Assembly (NCBI RefSeq): GCF_025753795.1
Contig: NZ_JAOWPS010000004.1
Span: 62,001-126,000, forward strand
DNA from: Mesorhizobium sp. YC-39
GTDB taxonomy: Bacteria; Pseudomonadota; Alphaproteobacteria; Rhizobiales; Rhizobiaceae
DNA length: 64,000 nucleotides
Direction: 5' to 3'
A program made the translations under genes and the position numbers. Numbering within the stretch: position 1 is the stretch's first letter; every line of letters starts with the position of its first letter. The notes beneath the pieces were generated by a model, which had not been told where the DNA came from, ran no database searches, and saw nothing but the letters and a program-made list of their open reading frames with translations. Of this stretch, positions 17,629 to 25,704 are shown in pieces.

Positions 17629-18618
17629 CTAGCTTTCGAAGGGTGTGCCGGCCTTGGCCGCATTGGCGCGATCGCGGGCAAGCGTGGCGATCGCGGTGTC
17701 CTGCACGCCGGTGCCGGTGAGATCGGCCAGGGTTATGTCTGAGAGGGATGTGCGTCCTGGCGACGTTCCGGCGATGATTGCGCCAAGCTCCGGGAACGCT
17801 TGTTCCGCGGTGGCGATGCCGGCAGAGATGGCGTGGTGCAGTTCGCCAAGCCGCCGCGTCTGCTTGAGGCTGTCCGCGACGTAGATGGCCTTTTCAAACA
17901 CCGCCGGATCGATCTCGTTCTTGTGCTCGGAGTCCGATCCCATGGCCGTGACGTGCTGACCGCTCTGCAGCCATTCCGCCATCAGGACCGGCTTCTCGGA
18001 CGGTGTCGTCGTGACGATGATATCGGCTTCGGCGGCCGCCTGGCGGGGATCTGACACGGCATCGACATCAATGCCGAGCGACAGGCTCAGATCGGCCGCG
18101 GTGGCCTCGGCCTTGGCACCGTCACGCGCCCAGATGAGCGCTTGTCGGATCGGCCGCACCAAAAGCAGCGCTTCGAGTTGCAGCCGCGCCTGGACGCCAG
18201 CGCCGTAGATAGCGGCCACGAACGACTCCGGTCGTGACAGGTGTTTGGCGGCGACTGCGCCGGCCGCCGCCGTGCGAACATCGGTGAGGTAGCCATTGTC
18301 GAGCAAGAGCGCTTCGACCAAGCCCGTTCTGGCTGACAACAACACCATCATGCCGTTGAGGCTGGGCAGCCCGAGCTTGGGATTGTCGAAGAAGCCTGGG
18401 CTGATCTTGATGGCGAAGCCATCGACGCCTGGGATATATGCCGTCTTCACATCGACCTCGCCGCGATGCTCGGGAATGTCGAGGCGCAGGATCGGCGGCA
18501 TCGCAACCGGCAAGGTGGCCAGTGCGCGAAAGGCGTGCTCGACGCAGGCCACGGCTGCGAGATCAAGTTTGACGACCTTTCTAAGTTCGGCCTCGGTCAA
18601 GATGGTCATGCGGCTCAT
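17629..18618 (-). CDS. eutC: ectoine utilisation protein EutC, ornithine cyclodeaminase family
   Basis: The 329-residue product is of the ornithine cyclodeaminase/mu-crystallin family, with the Rossmann motif GAGVQARLQLEAL near residue 135 and the conserved substrate region KISPGFFDNP. In rhizobial ectoine loci EutC works with EutB on 5-hydroxyectoine, proposed to convert it to ectoine. The ATG overlaps the TGA of eutB by four bases, and the gene ends 11 bases before doeA, so all are one operon. Homology alone would also allow ketimine or alanine dehydrogenase activity. Confidence 0.87.
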   Translation of the reverse strand: MSRMTILTEAELRKVVKLDLAAVACVEHAFRALATLPVAMPPILRLDIPEHRGEVDVKTAYIPGVDGFAIKISPGFFDNPKLGLPSLNGMMVLLSARTGLVEALLLDNGYLTDVRTAAAGAVAAKHLSRPESFVAAIYGAGVQARLQLEALLLVRPIRQALIWARDGAKAEATAADLSLSLGIDVDAVSDPRQAAAEADIIVTTTPSEKPVLMAEWLQSGQHVTAMGSDSEHKNEIDPAVFEKAIYVADSLKQTRRLGELHHAISAGIATAEQAFPELGAIIAGTSPGRTSLSDITLADLTGTGVQDTAIATLARDRANAAKAGTPFES

Positions 18619-19607
18619 GGATTGGTCTCCTCGTCATTCGTCCATGTTCCGCAGACGATGCTGCGGTGCAGGTCCATGCCGATGTTGCGGCCCGACAGCA
18701 GGACGACGGTTTCGCCTTCCAGTCTGACCTTGCCGGCCAGGATTGCCGCGACCCCCACGGCGCCGGCGCCTTCGACAATCTCGCGCTCTACGGCGTAGAC
18801 GTGCCGAATACCCGCGGCGATCTCGGCCTCGGTCAGCAGCACCACCTCGTCGAGCAGGTCGCTGCACATCTCGAAGGTGTATTCATTGGCCCGGCCGATG
18901 CCGCCGCCCAGCGAGTCCGCGAGCGTCGGCAGTTCCGTCACCGGGATAGGCTTGCCAGCATCGATGCTGGCCTTCATGGCAGCGCCGCGTTGCATTGAAA
19001 CGCCAATGACCCGTACGGCCGGCGAGATGCTTTTCACCGCCTCGGCTATACCGGCCGCGAGCCCGCCGCCGGAAAGCTGGACCAGCACCGTCCTGGCGGC
19101 AGGAACCGCTTCGATCATCTCGGGGCCGATTGTGCCTTGCCCGGCAATCACGGCGGGATGGTCGAAGGGCGGCACCATGGTCATGTTCTCGTCGCGGACC
19201 AGCCGATCGACCTCATCTTGCGCGTCGTCCTGGCTGTCGCCGACAATGCGTATGTCGGCGCCGAGGCGGCGGATTTCGGCAAGCTTGTTGTCGGGAACCA
19301 GACGCGACATGCAGATGACGGCGCGTACGCCCTCGAGCCTTGCCGCATACGCCAGCGCGCGCCCATGATTGCCAGTGGATGCAGCGACTACGCCGCGAGA
19401 TTTTTCGGCAGGAGAGAGCAGGGCGACCGCGTTGGAGGCGCCGCGCAGCTTGAAACTGCCGGTCGTCTGGCGATGCTCCAGCTTCAGGAACACCGGCACC
19501 CCGGCAATCTCCGAAAGCGCCTGAGAACGGACCGTTGCGGTCCGCTCGATCTTGTCGGCGATCCGCAGCCGGGCGGCCTGGATATCGCTGAGCGTGACCG
19601 GATTCAT
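18615..19607 (-). CDS. eutB: hydroxyectoine utilisation dehydratase EutB
   Basis: This 330-residue PLP enzyme of the threonine/serine dehydratase fold (type II) carries the Schiff-base lysine in TTGSFKLRGASNA, the cofactor-phosphate loop SGGGLAAG and the substrate loop STGNHG. EutB is thought to remove the hydroxyl group of hydroxyectoine as water, with EutC completing the conversion. It overlaps eutC downstream by four bases. Its own ATG overlaps the stop of a 29-codon remnant upstream. A free-standing threonine dehydratase would look the same, but the neighbours decide the call. Confidence 0.87.
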   Translation of the reverse strand: MNPVTLSDIQAARLRIADKIERTATVRSQALSEIAGVPVFLKLEHRQTTGSFKLRGASNAVALLSPAEKSRGVVAASTGNHGRALAYAARLEGVRAVICMSRLVPDNKLAEIRRLGADIRIVGDSQDDAQDEVDRLVRDENMTMVPPFDHPAVIAGQGTIGPEMIEAVPAARTVLVQLSGGGLAAGIAEAVKSISPAVRVIGVSMQRGAAMKASIDAGKPIPVTELPTLADSLGGGIGRANEYTFEMCSDLLDEVVLLTEAEIAAGIRHVYAVEREIVEGAGAVGVAAILAGKVRLEGETVVLLSGRNIGMDLHRSIVCGTWTNDEETNP

Positions 19608-19693
19608 TGGAGTGCCTGCGGTTCGGCCGCGCGCCAGTGCTTCTGGCCCGACAGCGCGTTGCGGAAAATCGAGAGTGCTGGATAGCGCGTCAT
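19604..19693 (-). pseudogene. 29-codon N-terminal remnant of a sarcosine-oxidase-beta-like gene
   Basis: Between the second M24 gene and eutB an ATG one base after the M24 stop opens a frame of exactly 29 codons. It ends in TGA overlapping the eutB ATG. The peptide begins MTRYPALSIFRNALSGQ and continues KHWRAAEP. From memory this matches the characteristic N terminus of SoxB-type FAD oxidoreductases (RYSALSIFRNAL...GW...WRDPEP), cut just before the FAD-binding motif. It is most simply the 5' stump of a deleted flavoprotein gene left in frame between its neighbours. A functional leader peptide is less likely. Confidence 0.55.
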
Positions 19694-19694
19694 A

Positions 19695-20843
19695 TCAGCG
19701 GACAATCGGGCCGGTAGGCGTGCGGGTGAGCACTTCCGCTCCGCTCGCGGTCAGAAGCACGGTGTTGGAGATGAAATCATCGCCGCGGCCCGTGCCCATC
19801 AGCCAGGACAGGATGTGAAAGCTCATGCCGATCTCGATTTCGATATCGGAATCGTTGCGAAGCCCGGTCACCGAATTACCGCCGGTCCAGGAGGGCGGTT
19901 GGCCGGCGCCGACCAGATACCCGCAATGGTGCCGCCGGTAGTGCGAGAGGCCTGCGTCATCGACGACGTCCTGCCAGGCCGCGTAGACGTCGCGCGCCTT
20001 GACGCCCGGTTTGAGCGCAGCGACGACCGCGTCGAAGGCCTTCGCAGTCGTCTCGGCCATCGCCGCGTCCGCGTCGCTGATGCCGCCGATACGGACAAGC
20101 CGTCCGAGCGGCGCGTGATAGCGCGAGAGGCAGCCGGACAGTTCGAGGAACACAGGCTCGCCGGATCTGTAGTTTTTGTCGCCCCAGGTGGTGTGCTCTT
20201 CGCCAAGCCGGGCAGCGGGGCGGATGAAGGGGCCGAACCCCGGAGCGTGGCCGCCGGCCCGGATCATCGCCGCCACGCATTGCGCCGCGACGTCCTGTTC
20301 GGCCGCGCCATCCGAAATCGCTTCGATCGCGGCGGCGGCGGCAACATCCGTCACCTTGGCCGCGCGGCGCATGAGGGCCTGTTCCTCAGCACTCTTCACC
20401 CGCCGCATCGTGTCGACCAGACCGGAAATATCGCTCCATCTGGCTGCAGCTTGCGCCTTGAGCTTCAGAGCGAGGCCGTGGCTTAGCCCGGATGCCCAGT
20501 ATTCGAGACCGATCGGCCTGTCCGCTAGGACAAGTTCGGAAAGCACACGGGCAGCGAGGTCGGCTGCGGTCTCGCTATCGGAATGGCCGCGGAATTGCGC
20601 AGCCTTGACCTGGTTCTCGATGGTCACGCGCTCCATCGAACGAGTGACCAGGATCGGTTCTCCATGGAGCGGAACGATAAGGAGATGCGGCGCGAAGTAA
20701 CCCCAGTGATCGAGGCCGGTGAGGTAAAAGACGTTCTCCGGCGACACGATGATCGCCGCTTCGAGGTCACTTTCAATCAGCGCTGTGCGAAGCTTCGCTA
20801 GGCGTCTTGCCAGCTCGACTTCGGAAAACGGATTGCGGTCCAT
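19695..20843 (-). CDS. second M24-family (Xaa-Pro peptidase/creatinase-like) hydrolase
   Basis: This 382-residue pita-bread-fold protein is a paralogue of DoeA. It has an N-terminal creatinase domain containing VFYLTGLDHWGY and a C-terminal domain whose active region reads ELSGCLSRYHAPLGR, close to DoeA's EIAGCYNRYHCPLSR. It occupies the operon-leading place where other rhizobial loci carry eutA, which I do not see here. It may therefore open a related cyclic amidine, or act on hydroxyectoine directly; this is inference. The start at 20843 was preferred over 20900 because family similarity begins there. The gene diverges from ehuB across a region with several operator-like sites. Confidence 0.82.
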   Translation of the reverse strand: MDRNPFSEVELARRLAKLRTALIESDLEAAIIVSPENVFYLTGLDHWGYFAPHLLIVPLHGEPILVTRSMERVTIENQVKAAQFRGHSDSETAADLAARVLSELVLADRPIGLEYWASGLSHGLALKLKAQAAARWSDISGLVDTMRRVKSAEEQALMRRAAKVTDVAAAAAIEAISDGAAEQDVAAQCVAAMIRAGGHAPGFGPFIRPAARLGEEHTTWGDKNYRSGEPVFLELSGCLSRYHAPLGRLVRIGGISDADAAMAETTAKAFDAVVAALKPGVKARDVYAAWQDVVDDAGLSHYRRHHCGYLVGAGQPPSWTGGNSVTGLRNDSDIEIEIGMSFHILSWLMGTGRGDDFISNTVLLTASGAEVLTRTPTGPIVR

Positions 20844-20900
20844 CAGGGGTCTCTTTCGAAGGCATCTCCGTGGCACACCAACACTGCCGAAGACGCTCAA

Positions 20901-20910
20901 TTGTGCACAA
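20901..20910. promoter_or_regulatory. candidate GntR/FCD operator, perfect palindrome TTGTGCACAA
   Basis: A perfect 10-base palindrome of the TNGTNNNACNA type used by FCD-domain GntR regulators lies between the divergent catabolic and ehu operons. Two relatives follow in the same intergenic region: TTGTTACAA (20962-20970) and TTGTATAC (20997-21004). The GntR gene closing the ehu operon is the obvious candidate regulator. Confidence 0.45.
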
Positions 20911-20976
20911 CTAAGGGAACTGGTGCGCTAGATTAGCAATGCGCAGTTAGCAATTTATGGATTGTTACAACGCCGC

Positions 20977-21005
20977 TTGCAGCAAGTCCAGATCAGTTGT
21001 ATACG
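20977..21005 (+). promoter_or_regulatory. candidate ehu promoter
   Basis: TTGCAG (20977-20982) and TATACG (21000-21005) stand 17 bases apart, about 75 bases upstream of the ehuB start. The operator-like TTGTATAC overlaps the -10 element, as expected for repression by the linked GntR protein. Prediction only. Confidence 0.35.
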
Positions 21006-21080
21006 TCTTATGCACCAATCGACGATGTGGGAGAAACACCGATCCGCTTGGCCAGCCATTGAAAAAGAAAAGGGGAAAGC

Positions 21081-21950
21081 ATGTTCAAATCAACGACATC
21101 ACGTCGCGCGGTAGTGAAAGCCGCTGCTTTTATCGCGCTCACGGCTACGGCACTCGCATCGCTGCCGGCCCTGGCGCAGACGACTCTCGAGCGCGCAAAG
21201 GCGGATGGCTACATTCGCGTCGGCTTTGCCAACGAGGCGCCATTCGGCTTCGCCACGCCAGACGGCAAACTGACCGGCGAGGCACCGGAAGTCGCCAAGG
21301 CAGTGCTCGCCAAGATGGGCATCAAGCAGGTGGACGGCGTCCTCACCGAATTCGGTTCGCTCATTCCCGGTCTCAAGGCAGGCCGGTTCGACATCATCGC
21401 CGCCGGCATGTTCATCAACCCCAAGCGCTGCGCGGAGATCAATTTCTCCGAGCCGTCTTATGGTATTGGCCAGGCCATGCTCGTGCTCAAGGGCAATCCG
21501 AAAGGTGTGAAGGACTATTCGAGCATCAAGGACAATCCCGACCTGAAGCTTGCCGTGATGGCTGGCGCCGTCGAGGGCGGCTACGCGAAGGACGCCGGGG
21601 TAGCCGCTGGCCAGATCGTCTCGCTGCCCGATCAGTCCAGCCTCGTCGCCGCCGTACAGGCAGGCCGGGCAGACGCAGCGGCGCTGACCGCGCTGTCTAT
21701 CGCCGACATGGCGAAGAAGGCCGACGGGGTCGAATCAACGAAGCCGTTCGGTGAAGTCGCCGGCAAGTCGGTCAAGGGCCATGGCGGGTTCGGCTTCCGC
21801 AAGGAAGACACCGACCTACTGGAGGCGTTCAACGCCGAACTGAAGACCTTCCTCGGGTCGCCTGAGCATATCGCGCTGGTCGAGCCGTTAGGCTTTGGCA
21901 AGGACTACCTTCCGAACAAGACCACCGCGCAGCTTTGCGCGGGCGAGTAA
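21081..21950 (+). CDS. ehuB: ectoine/hydroxyectoine ABC transporter substrate-binding protein
   Basis: This 289-residue polar-amino-acid-type binding protein starts with a signal peptide whose SRRAVVK motif fits Tat export, with cleavage after PALAQ. The mature N terminus (RVGFANEAPFGFA, then GEAPEVAKAVL) has the pattern I know from EhuB, with the acidic and aromatic residues that hold ectoine. The conserved arginine in NPKRCAEINF would pair with the ligand carboxylate. The ATG at 21081 has AAAAGGGGAAA upstream. It is first of the ehuBCDA-gntR operon and is followed by a strong hairpin before ehuC. Confidence 0.88.
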   Translation: MFKSTTSRRAVVKAAAFIALTATALASLPALAQTTLERAKADGYIRVGFANEAPFGFATPDGKLTGEAPEVAKAVLAKMGIKQVDGVLTEFGSLIPGLKAGRFDIIAAGMFINPKRCAEINFSEPSYGIGQAMLVLKGNPKGVKDYSSIKDNPDLKLAVMAGAVEGGYAKDAGVAAGQIVSLPDQSSLVAAVQAGRADAAALTALSIADMAKKADGVESTKPFGEVAGKSVKGHGGFGFRKEDTDLLEAFNAELKTFLGSPEHIALVEPLGFGKDYLPNKTTAQLCAGE

Positions 21951-21964
21951 GTTCCCCTGCCATT

Positions 21965-21987
21965 GGGCGGCGCAAAACGCGCCGCCC
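21965..21987 (+). terminator. intercistronic GC-rich hairpin after ehuB
   Basis: The inverted repeat GGGCGGCGC-N5-GCGCCGCCC is followed by only a short pyrimidine stretch. It lies between the binding-protein and permease genes, so it more likely sets mRNA stability (high binding protein, low permease) than ends transcription. Confidence 0.6.
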
Positions 21988-22006
21988 CCTTTGCAAGGAG
22001 GGGTAG

Positions 22007-22735
22007 ATGGGAATCGGTACGCTGGTTGGCATGCTTGTCGCGGCACTTGTCGTCATCGGCATGCTGGCGACGCAGGAGGCCTATAGCCTCTTCCTGCCGG
22101 GACTGCTGCAAGGCGCGGTTCTGACGATCGAGATTGCCCTCTTGGGTAGCCTGCTCGCCATCGTCATGGGCGTGCTCGCCGCGCTGGCGCGGATGTACGG
22201 CCCGGCGCCGCTCCGCTGGCTGGCGACGGTTTATGTCGAGATCTTCCGCGGCACTTCGGCGCTGGTGCAGCTGTTCTGGCTGTTTTTTGTGCTGCCGCAA
22301 TTCGGCGTGACGCTCGATGCATTTCTTGTTGCCGTGCTTGCCCTTGGCCTCAATGTCGGAGCCTATGGCTCGGAGGTGGTTCGCGGCGCCATCCAGTCCG
22401 TCGCGCGCGGTCAATGGGAGGCGGCAACCGCGCTCAACATGAGCCGCGCCCAGATGCTGCGGCGGATCATCCTGCCGCAGGCGTTCGTCGCCATGATCCC
22501 GCCTTGGGGCAACCTCTTCATCGAGCTGTTGAAATCGACAGCGCTGGTTTCGCTGATCACGCTTTCGGACCTGGCCTTCAAGGCGCAGCAGATGAATCAG
22601 AACACGTTCAAGACCATTCCGATCTTCACCCTCGTCCTGTTGATCTACCTGGCCATGTCGCTGGTGCTGACGATCGGCATGCGGCTTCTTGAAAGGCGCG
22701 CATCGCTGGGCCTGGCACGGGGGAGGGCAGCATGA
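22007..22735 (+). CDS. ehuC: ectoine/hydroxyectoine ABC transporter permease EhuC
   Basis: This 242-residue HisM/GlnP-type permease has about five membrane segments. The EAA loop near residues 140-165 (GQWEAATALNMSRAQMLRRI) contacts the ATPase EhuA. With EhuD it forms the heterodimeric channel for ectoines. Its TGA overlaps the ATG of ehuD (ATGA). The ribosome site AAGGAGGGG lies just before the start. The substrate is assigned from the locus, because the permease sequence alone would only say polar amino acid. Confidence 0.85.
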   Translation: MGIGTLVGMLVAALVVIGMLATQEAYSLFLPGLLQGAVLTIEIALLGSLLAIVMGVLAALARMYGPAPLRWLATVYVEIFRGTSALVQLFWLFFVLPQFGVTLDAFLVAVLALGLNVGAYGSEVVRGAIQSVARGQWEAATALNMSRAQMLRRIILPQAFVAMIPPWGNLFIELLKSTALVSLITLSDLAFKAQQMNQNTFKTIPIFTLVLLIYLAMSLVLTIGMRLLERRASLGLARGRAA

Positions 22736-23391
22736 TCTGGGACTGGGCATTTGCCTTCGAAATCCTGCCCGTGCTTGGCCGTGCGGCAATCGTCACCATC
22801 GAGGCTACGCTGCTTGGCTTCGTAATCGCTGCGTTGCTCGGCCTCGTCCTGGCTGTCGTGCGCATCGCGGTGCCGTGGACAGGCTGGACGATCTCGGTGC
22901 TCATCGAGCTGATCCGCTCGACGCCTCTGCTCATCCAGATATTCTTCCTCTATTTCGTGCTGCCGAAATTCGGCGTCGTGCTCGACGCCTTCACGGCCGG
23001 CGTGTTCGCCATCGGCATCCACTACGCCGCCTATTGCTCGGAAGTTTACCGCGCCGGCTTCGACAATATTCATCGCGGCCAATGGGAAGCCGCGATCGCG
23101 CTCAATCTTTCGTCGTGGACGACGTTCAAGGACATCATCATCCCGCAGGCCATCCCGCCTATCGTGCCGGCGCTGGGCAATTATCTCGTCGCGCTGTTCA
23201 AGGAGACGCCGCTGCTTTCGGCGATCGCTGTCCTGGAACTGATGCAGACCGCCAAGATCATCGGCTCCGAGACGTTCCGCTACACAGAGCCGATGACGCT
23301 GGTCGGCCTGTTCTTTCTTGCGATGAGCCTGGTTTCGGCCGCGCTCATTCGTTCCCTTGAAGGGGTGCTCAACCGGAGGACCATGCGATGA
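22732..23391 (+). CDS. ehuD: ectoine/hydroxyectoine ABC transporter permease EhuD
   Basis: This 219-residue second permease is of the same family, with the EAA loop RGQWEAAIALNLSSWTTFKD at about residues 118-137 and five hydrophobic segments. Start and stop both overlap neighbours by four bases (ATGA), so it is translated together with ehuC and ehuA. It partners EhuC in the inner membrane. Confidence 0.85.
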   Translation: MIWDWAFAFEILPVLGRAAIVTIEATLLGFVIAALLGLVLAVVRIAVPWTGWTISVLIELIRSTPLLIQIFFLYFVLPKFGVVLDAFTAGVFAIGIHYAAYCSEVYRAGFDNIHRGQWEAAIALNLSSWTTFKDIIIPQAIPPIVPALGNYLVALFKETPLLSAIAVLELMQTAKIIGSETFRYTEPMTLVGLFFLAMSLVSAALIRSLEGVLNRRTMR

Positions 23392-24167
23392 TCGAACAAC
23401 CCATGGTTCGCTTTGAGAACGTCTCGAAACGCTATGGCTCGCTGACCGTGCTCGACGGTCTCGATCTTGAGATAAAGCGCGGCGAGAAGGTCTCGATCAT
23501 CGGCCCGTCCGGGTCGGGCAAGACCACGGTGCTGCGCATGCTGATGACGCTGGAAACGATCAATGACGGGGTGATCTGGGTCGAGGGCGAGCCGCTGACG
23601 CATATGCAGCGGAATGGCAAGCTGGTGCCGGCCGATATCAATCACATCCGCAAGATCCGCGCCAAGATCGGCATGGTGTTCCAGTCCTTCAATCTCTTCC
23701 CGCACATGACCGCGATGGCGAACTGCATCGAGGCGCCGATCACGGTACTCGGTATGAAGCGCGCGGATGCGGAGGCGCGCGCGGCCGATCTGCTGGAGAT
23801 GGTGGGGCTCGGGCAGAAAAAGGGCCATTACCCCTCGCAGCTTTCGGGCGGCCAGCAGCAGCGTGTCGCCATTGCCCGCGCGCTCGCCATGCGGCCCAAG
23901 ATCATGCTGTTCGACGAGGTGACCTCGGCGCTCGATCCCGAACTTGTCGGCGAAGTGCTGGAGGTTATTCGCAAGCTCGGCAGAGAGCACGACTTGACCA
24001 TGTTCATGGTTACCCACCAGATGGGCTTTGCAAAGGAATTTTCCGATCGTGTCTGCTTCTTCCATGCGGGCAAGATCTGCGAACAGGGTCCGCCGAAGGA
24101 ATTGTTCGGAGCGCCGAAGAATGAGCGTACGCAGCAGTTCCTCCGTGCCGTTCTGGAGGCTGGATGA
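23388..24167 (+). CDS. ehuA: ectoine/hydroxyectoine ABC transporter ATP-binding protein EhuA
   Basis: This 259-residue ABC ATPase has Walker A GPSGSGKTT (about residue 39), signature LSGGQQQRVAIARALA and Walker B IMLFDEV followed by TSALDPE. It belongs to the glutamine/histidine-type subfamily that pairs with EhuC/EhuD-like permeases. It lies in the cytoplasm and powers uptake. It overlaps both neighbours by four bases, including the downstream GntR regulator gene, which makes that regulator part of the transport operon. Confidence 0.87.
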   Translation: MIEQPMVRFENVSKRYGSLTVLDGLDLEIKRGEKVSIIGPSGSGKTTVLRMLMTLETINDGVIWVEGEPLTHMQRNGKLVPADINHIRKIRAKIGMVFQSFNLFPHMTAMANCIEAPITVLGMKRADAEARAADLLEMVGLGQKKGHYPSQLSGGQQQRVAIARALAMRPKIMLFDEVTSALDPELVGEVLEVIRKLGREHDLTMFMVTHQMGFAKEFSDRVCFFHAGKICEQGPPKELFGAPKNERTQQFLRAVLEAG

Positions 24168-24895
24168 CGCTTGAAGCAGACGATACGGTGATGGCGGCGG
24201 CCTCTGCGGCCGCGCGTCCGCCCTCGGCGCGGGAGCGGTCCGAGCGCATCTACCTGATATTGCGCGATCGCATCTGCCTGCTCGAATACCCACCCGGCAG
24301 CCATCTTTCGGAAGAAGAACTCGCCCAGGAGTTCGAGATCAGCCGCACCCCGGTTCGACGTGTGCTCACGCGCCTCGAATCGGAAGGTCTTGTCCAATCC
24401 GTCCATGGCGTCGGCACGATCGTCACCGACGTCAATGTCGAGGAGCTCCAGCAGGTCTACCATTTGCGTCTGGAATTGGCGCTGCTGATCGGCAAGCTCA
24501 CGCCGATCCCGCGCACGGCTGCGGATCTCGACCGGATCCGGGCTTTGATCGAGCAATGCGATACCGATATGCGCGAGCCGGATCAGCGCGCCTTCCTGCG
24601 CCTCAACAGGGATTTCTTCTACGAACTCAGCGCAATGACTGGAAACCAGCCACTGCGCGAGATCAGCGAACGGCTCTATTTCCAGGTCTCGCGCGTCGTC
24701 CTCAAGATGATGCCCCAACTCGGCCTGGTGGAGGAGTTCACCGCCTTCCGCCGCGAGATGGAGGAAATCCTTGCCGCCGCGGAAATCGGCGACTGGGACT
24801 CGATCGGGCACATCAGGCGGGCACATATCTCCATGAGTTTCCGCCGCATGATGCGCCATGCGGGCCACTCGGCCGATGTTACGGGCGCTCGCTGA
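24164..24895 (+). CDS. GntR-family regulator with FCD domain
   Basis: The 243-residue protein has a winged helix-turn-helix of GntR type (about residues 25-95: ERIYLILRDRICLLEYPPG through ISRTPVRRVLTRLESEGL). A helical FCD ligand domain with probable metal-binding residues follows. It closes the ehu operon by a four-base overlap. The known ectoine regulator EnuR is an MocR-type GntR protein with an aminotransferase-like domain. This protein is a different branch, so the locus is regulated by an alternative GntR plus DoeX. Candidate operators are at 20901-21004. Confidence 0.85.
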   Translation: MTLEADDTVMAAASAAARPPSARERSERIYLILRDRICLLEYPPGSHLSEEELAQEFEISRTPVRRVLTRLESEGLVQSVHGVGTIVTDVNVEELQQVYHLRLELALLIGKLTPIPRTAADLDRIRALIEQCDTDMREPDQRAFLRLNRDFFYELSAMTGNQPLREISERLYFQVSRVVLKMMPQLGLVEEFTAFRREMEEILAAAEIGDWDSIGHIRRAHISMSFRRMMRHAGHSADVTGAR

Positions 24896-24975
24896 CTGGA
24901 ACTGCAAGGCAGAGGGACTCGTCGGCTGGAGGCGTTTGGAGAAGTCCTGGGAATCCCCCGCCGATATGCTGCGTT

Positions 24976-25704
24976 TCAGATGTCGAAGTTGGCCGGCAGA
25001 ATGACGATGTCTCTGATCGTCACCGTGCGCGGCCGTGTCAACATGAACAGCAGGACTTCGGCGATTTCCTTTGGATCGAACAGATTTCCCGACGCCATCG
25101 CCCGGTCGAGATTCTCCTTCGGCCAGTTGGCGACGAGAGGCGTCAGCACCGGCCCAGGGGCGATCGCGCCGACACGGATGCCGTGTTTGGCGACCTGGCG
25201 CCTCAGCGCGTGGACGAACGCCTGAACCGCGTGCTTGGAAGCGGTGTAGATCGGCTCCCATGGCACCGCGGTGTGCCCGGCGACGGAGCTGGTGACGACA
25301 ATGTCTCCCGTGCCCCGCTCGATCATGTGTGGCAGGACCGCATGGACCGTCCGGAATACGGCATTGACGTTCAGGTCCAGCATCCGGTCAAAGGCGTCCG
25401 GATCGCCATCGATGAAATCGCCGCCGATATAGGCGCCGGCATTGGCATGGAAGGCGTCGAGGTGACCGACCTTGTCCAGAATGCCCGGCATCATGCCTGC
25501 CACGCTTTCCGGATCGGTAAGGTCCACTCTCAAGGGAATTGCATTCTCGCCGAGCTCAGCAGCCAGGCTGCGCAGTTTGTCATCCGCATAGTCGATCAGG
25601 ACCACGCGTGCACCCGCATCGAGACAACCGTGCACACAAGCAAGGCCGATACCCGATGCCGCGCCCGTGATTGCGATGACCTTTCCAGAGAGTTGTCCGC
25701 TCAT
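24976..25704 (-). CDS. SDR-family oxidoreductase, probable polyol/ketose dehydrogenase
   Basis: This 242-residue classical short-chain dehydrogenase has the cofactor motif TGAASGIG (about 12-19), NAG near residue 88 and the catalytic serine (VTSSVAG) and YTASK tyrosine-lysine. Aspartate in LIDYAD at the end of beta-2 predicts NAD preference. It overlaps the upstream GatZ/KbaZ gene by ATGA, so it acts in the same pathway, most simply oxidising a hexitol to a ketose. I chose the ATG at 25704 because longer frames carry no family sequence. Confidence 0.82.
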   Translation of the reverse strand: MSGQLSGKVIAITGAASGIGLACVHGCLDAGARVVLIDYADDKLRSLAAELGENAIPLRVDLTDPESVAGMMPGILDKVGHLDAFHANAGAYIGGDFIDGDPDAFDRMLDLNVNAVFRTVHAVLPHMIERGTGDIVVTSSVAGHTAVPWEPIYTASKHAVQAFVHALRRQVAKHGIRVGAIAPGPVLTPLVANWPKENLDRAMASGNLFDPKEIAEVLLFMLTRPRTVTIRDIVILPANFDI

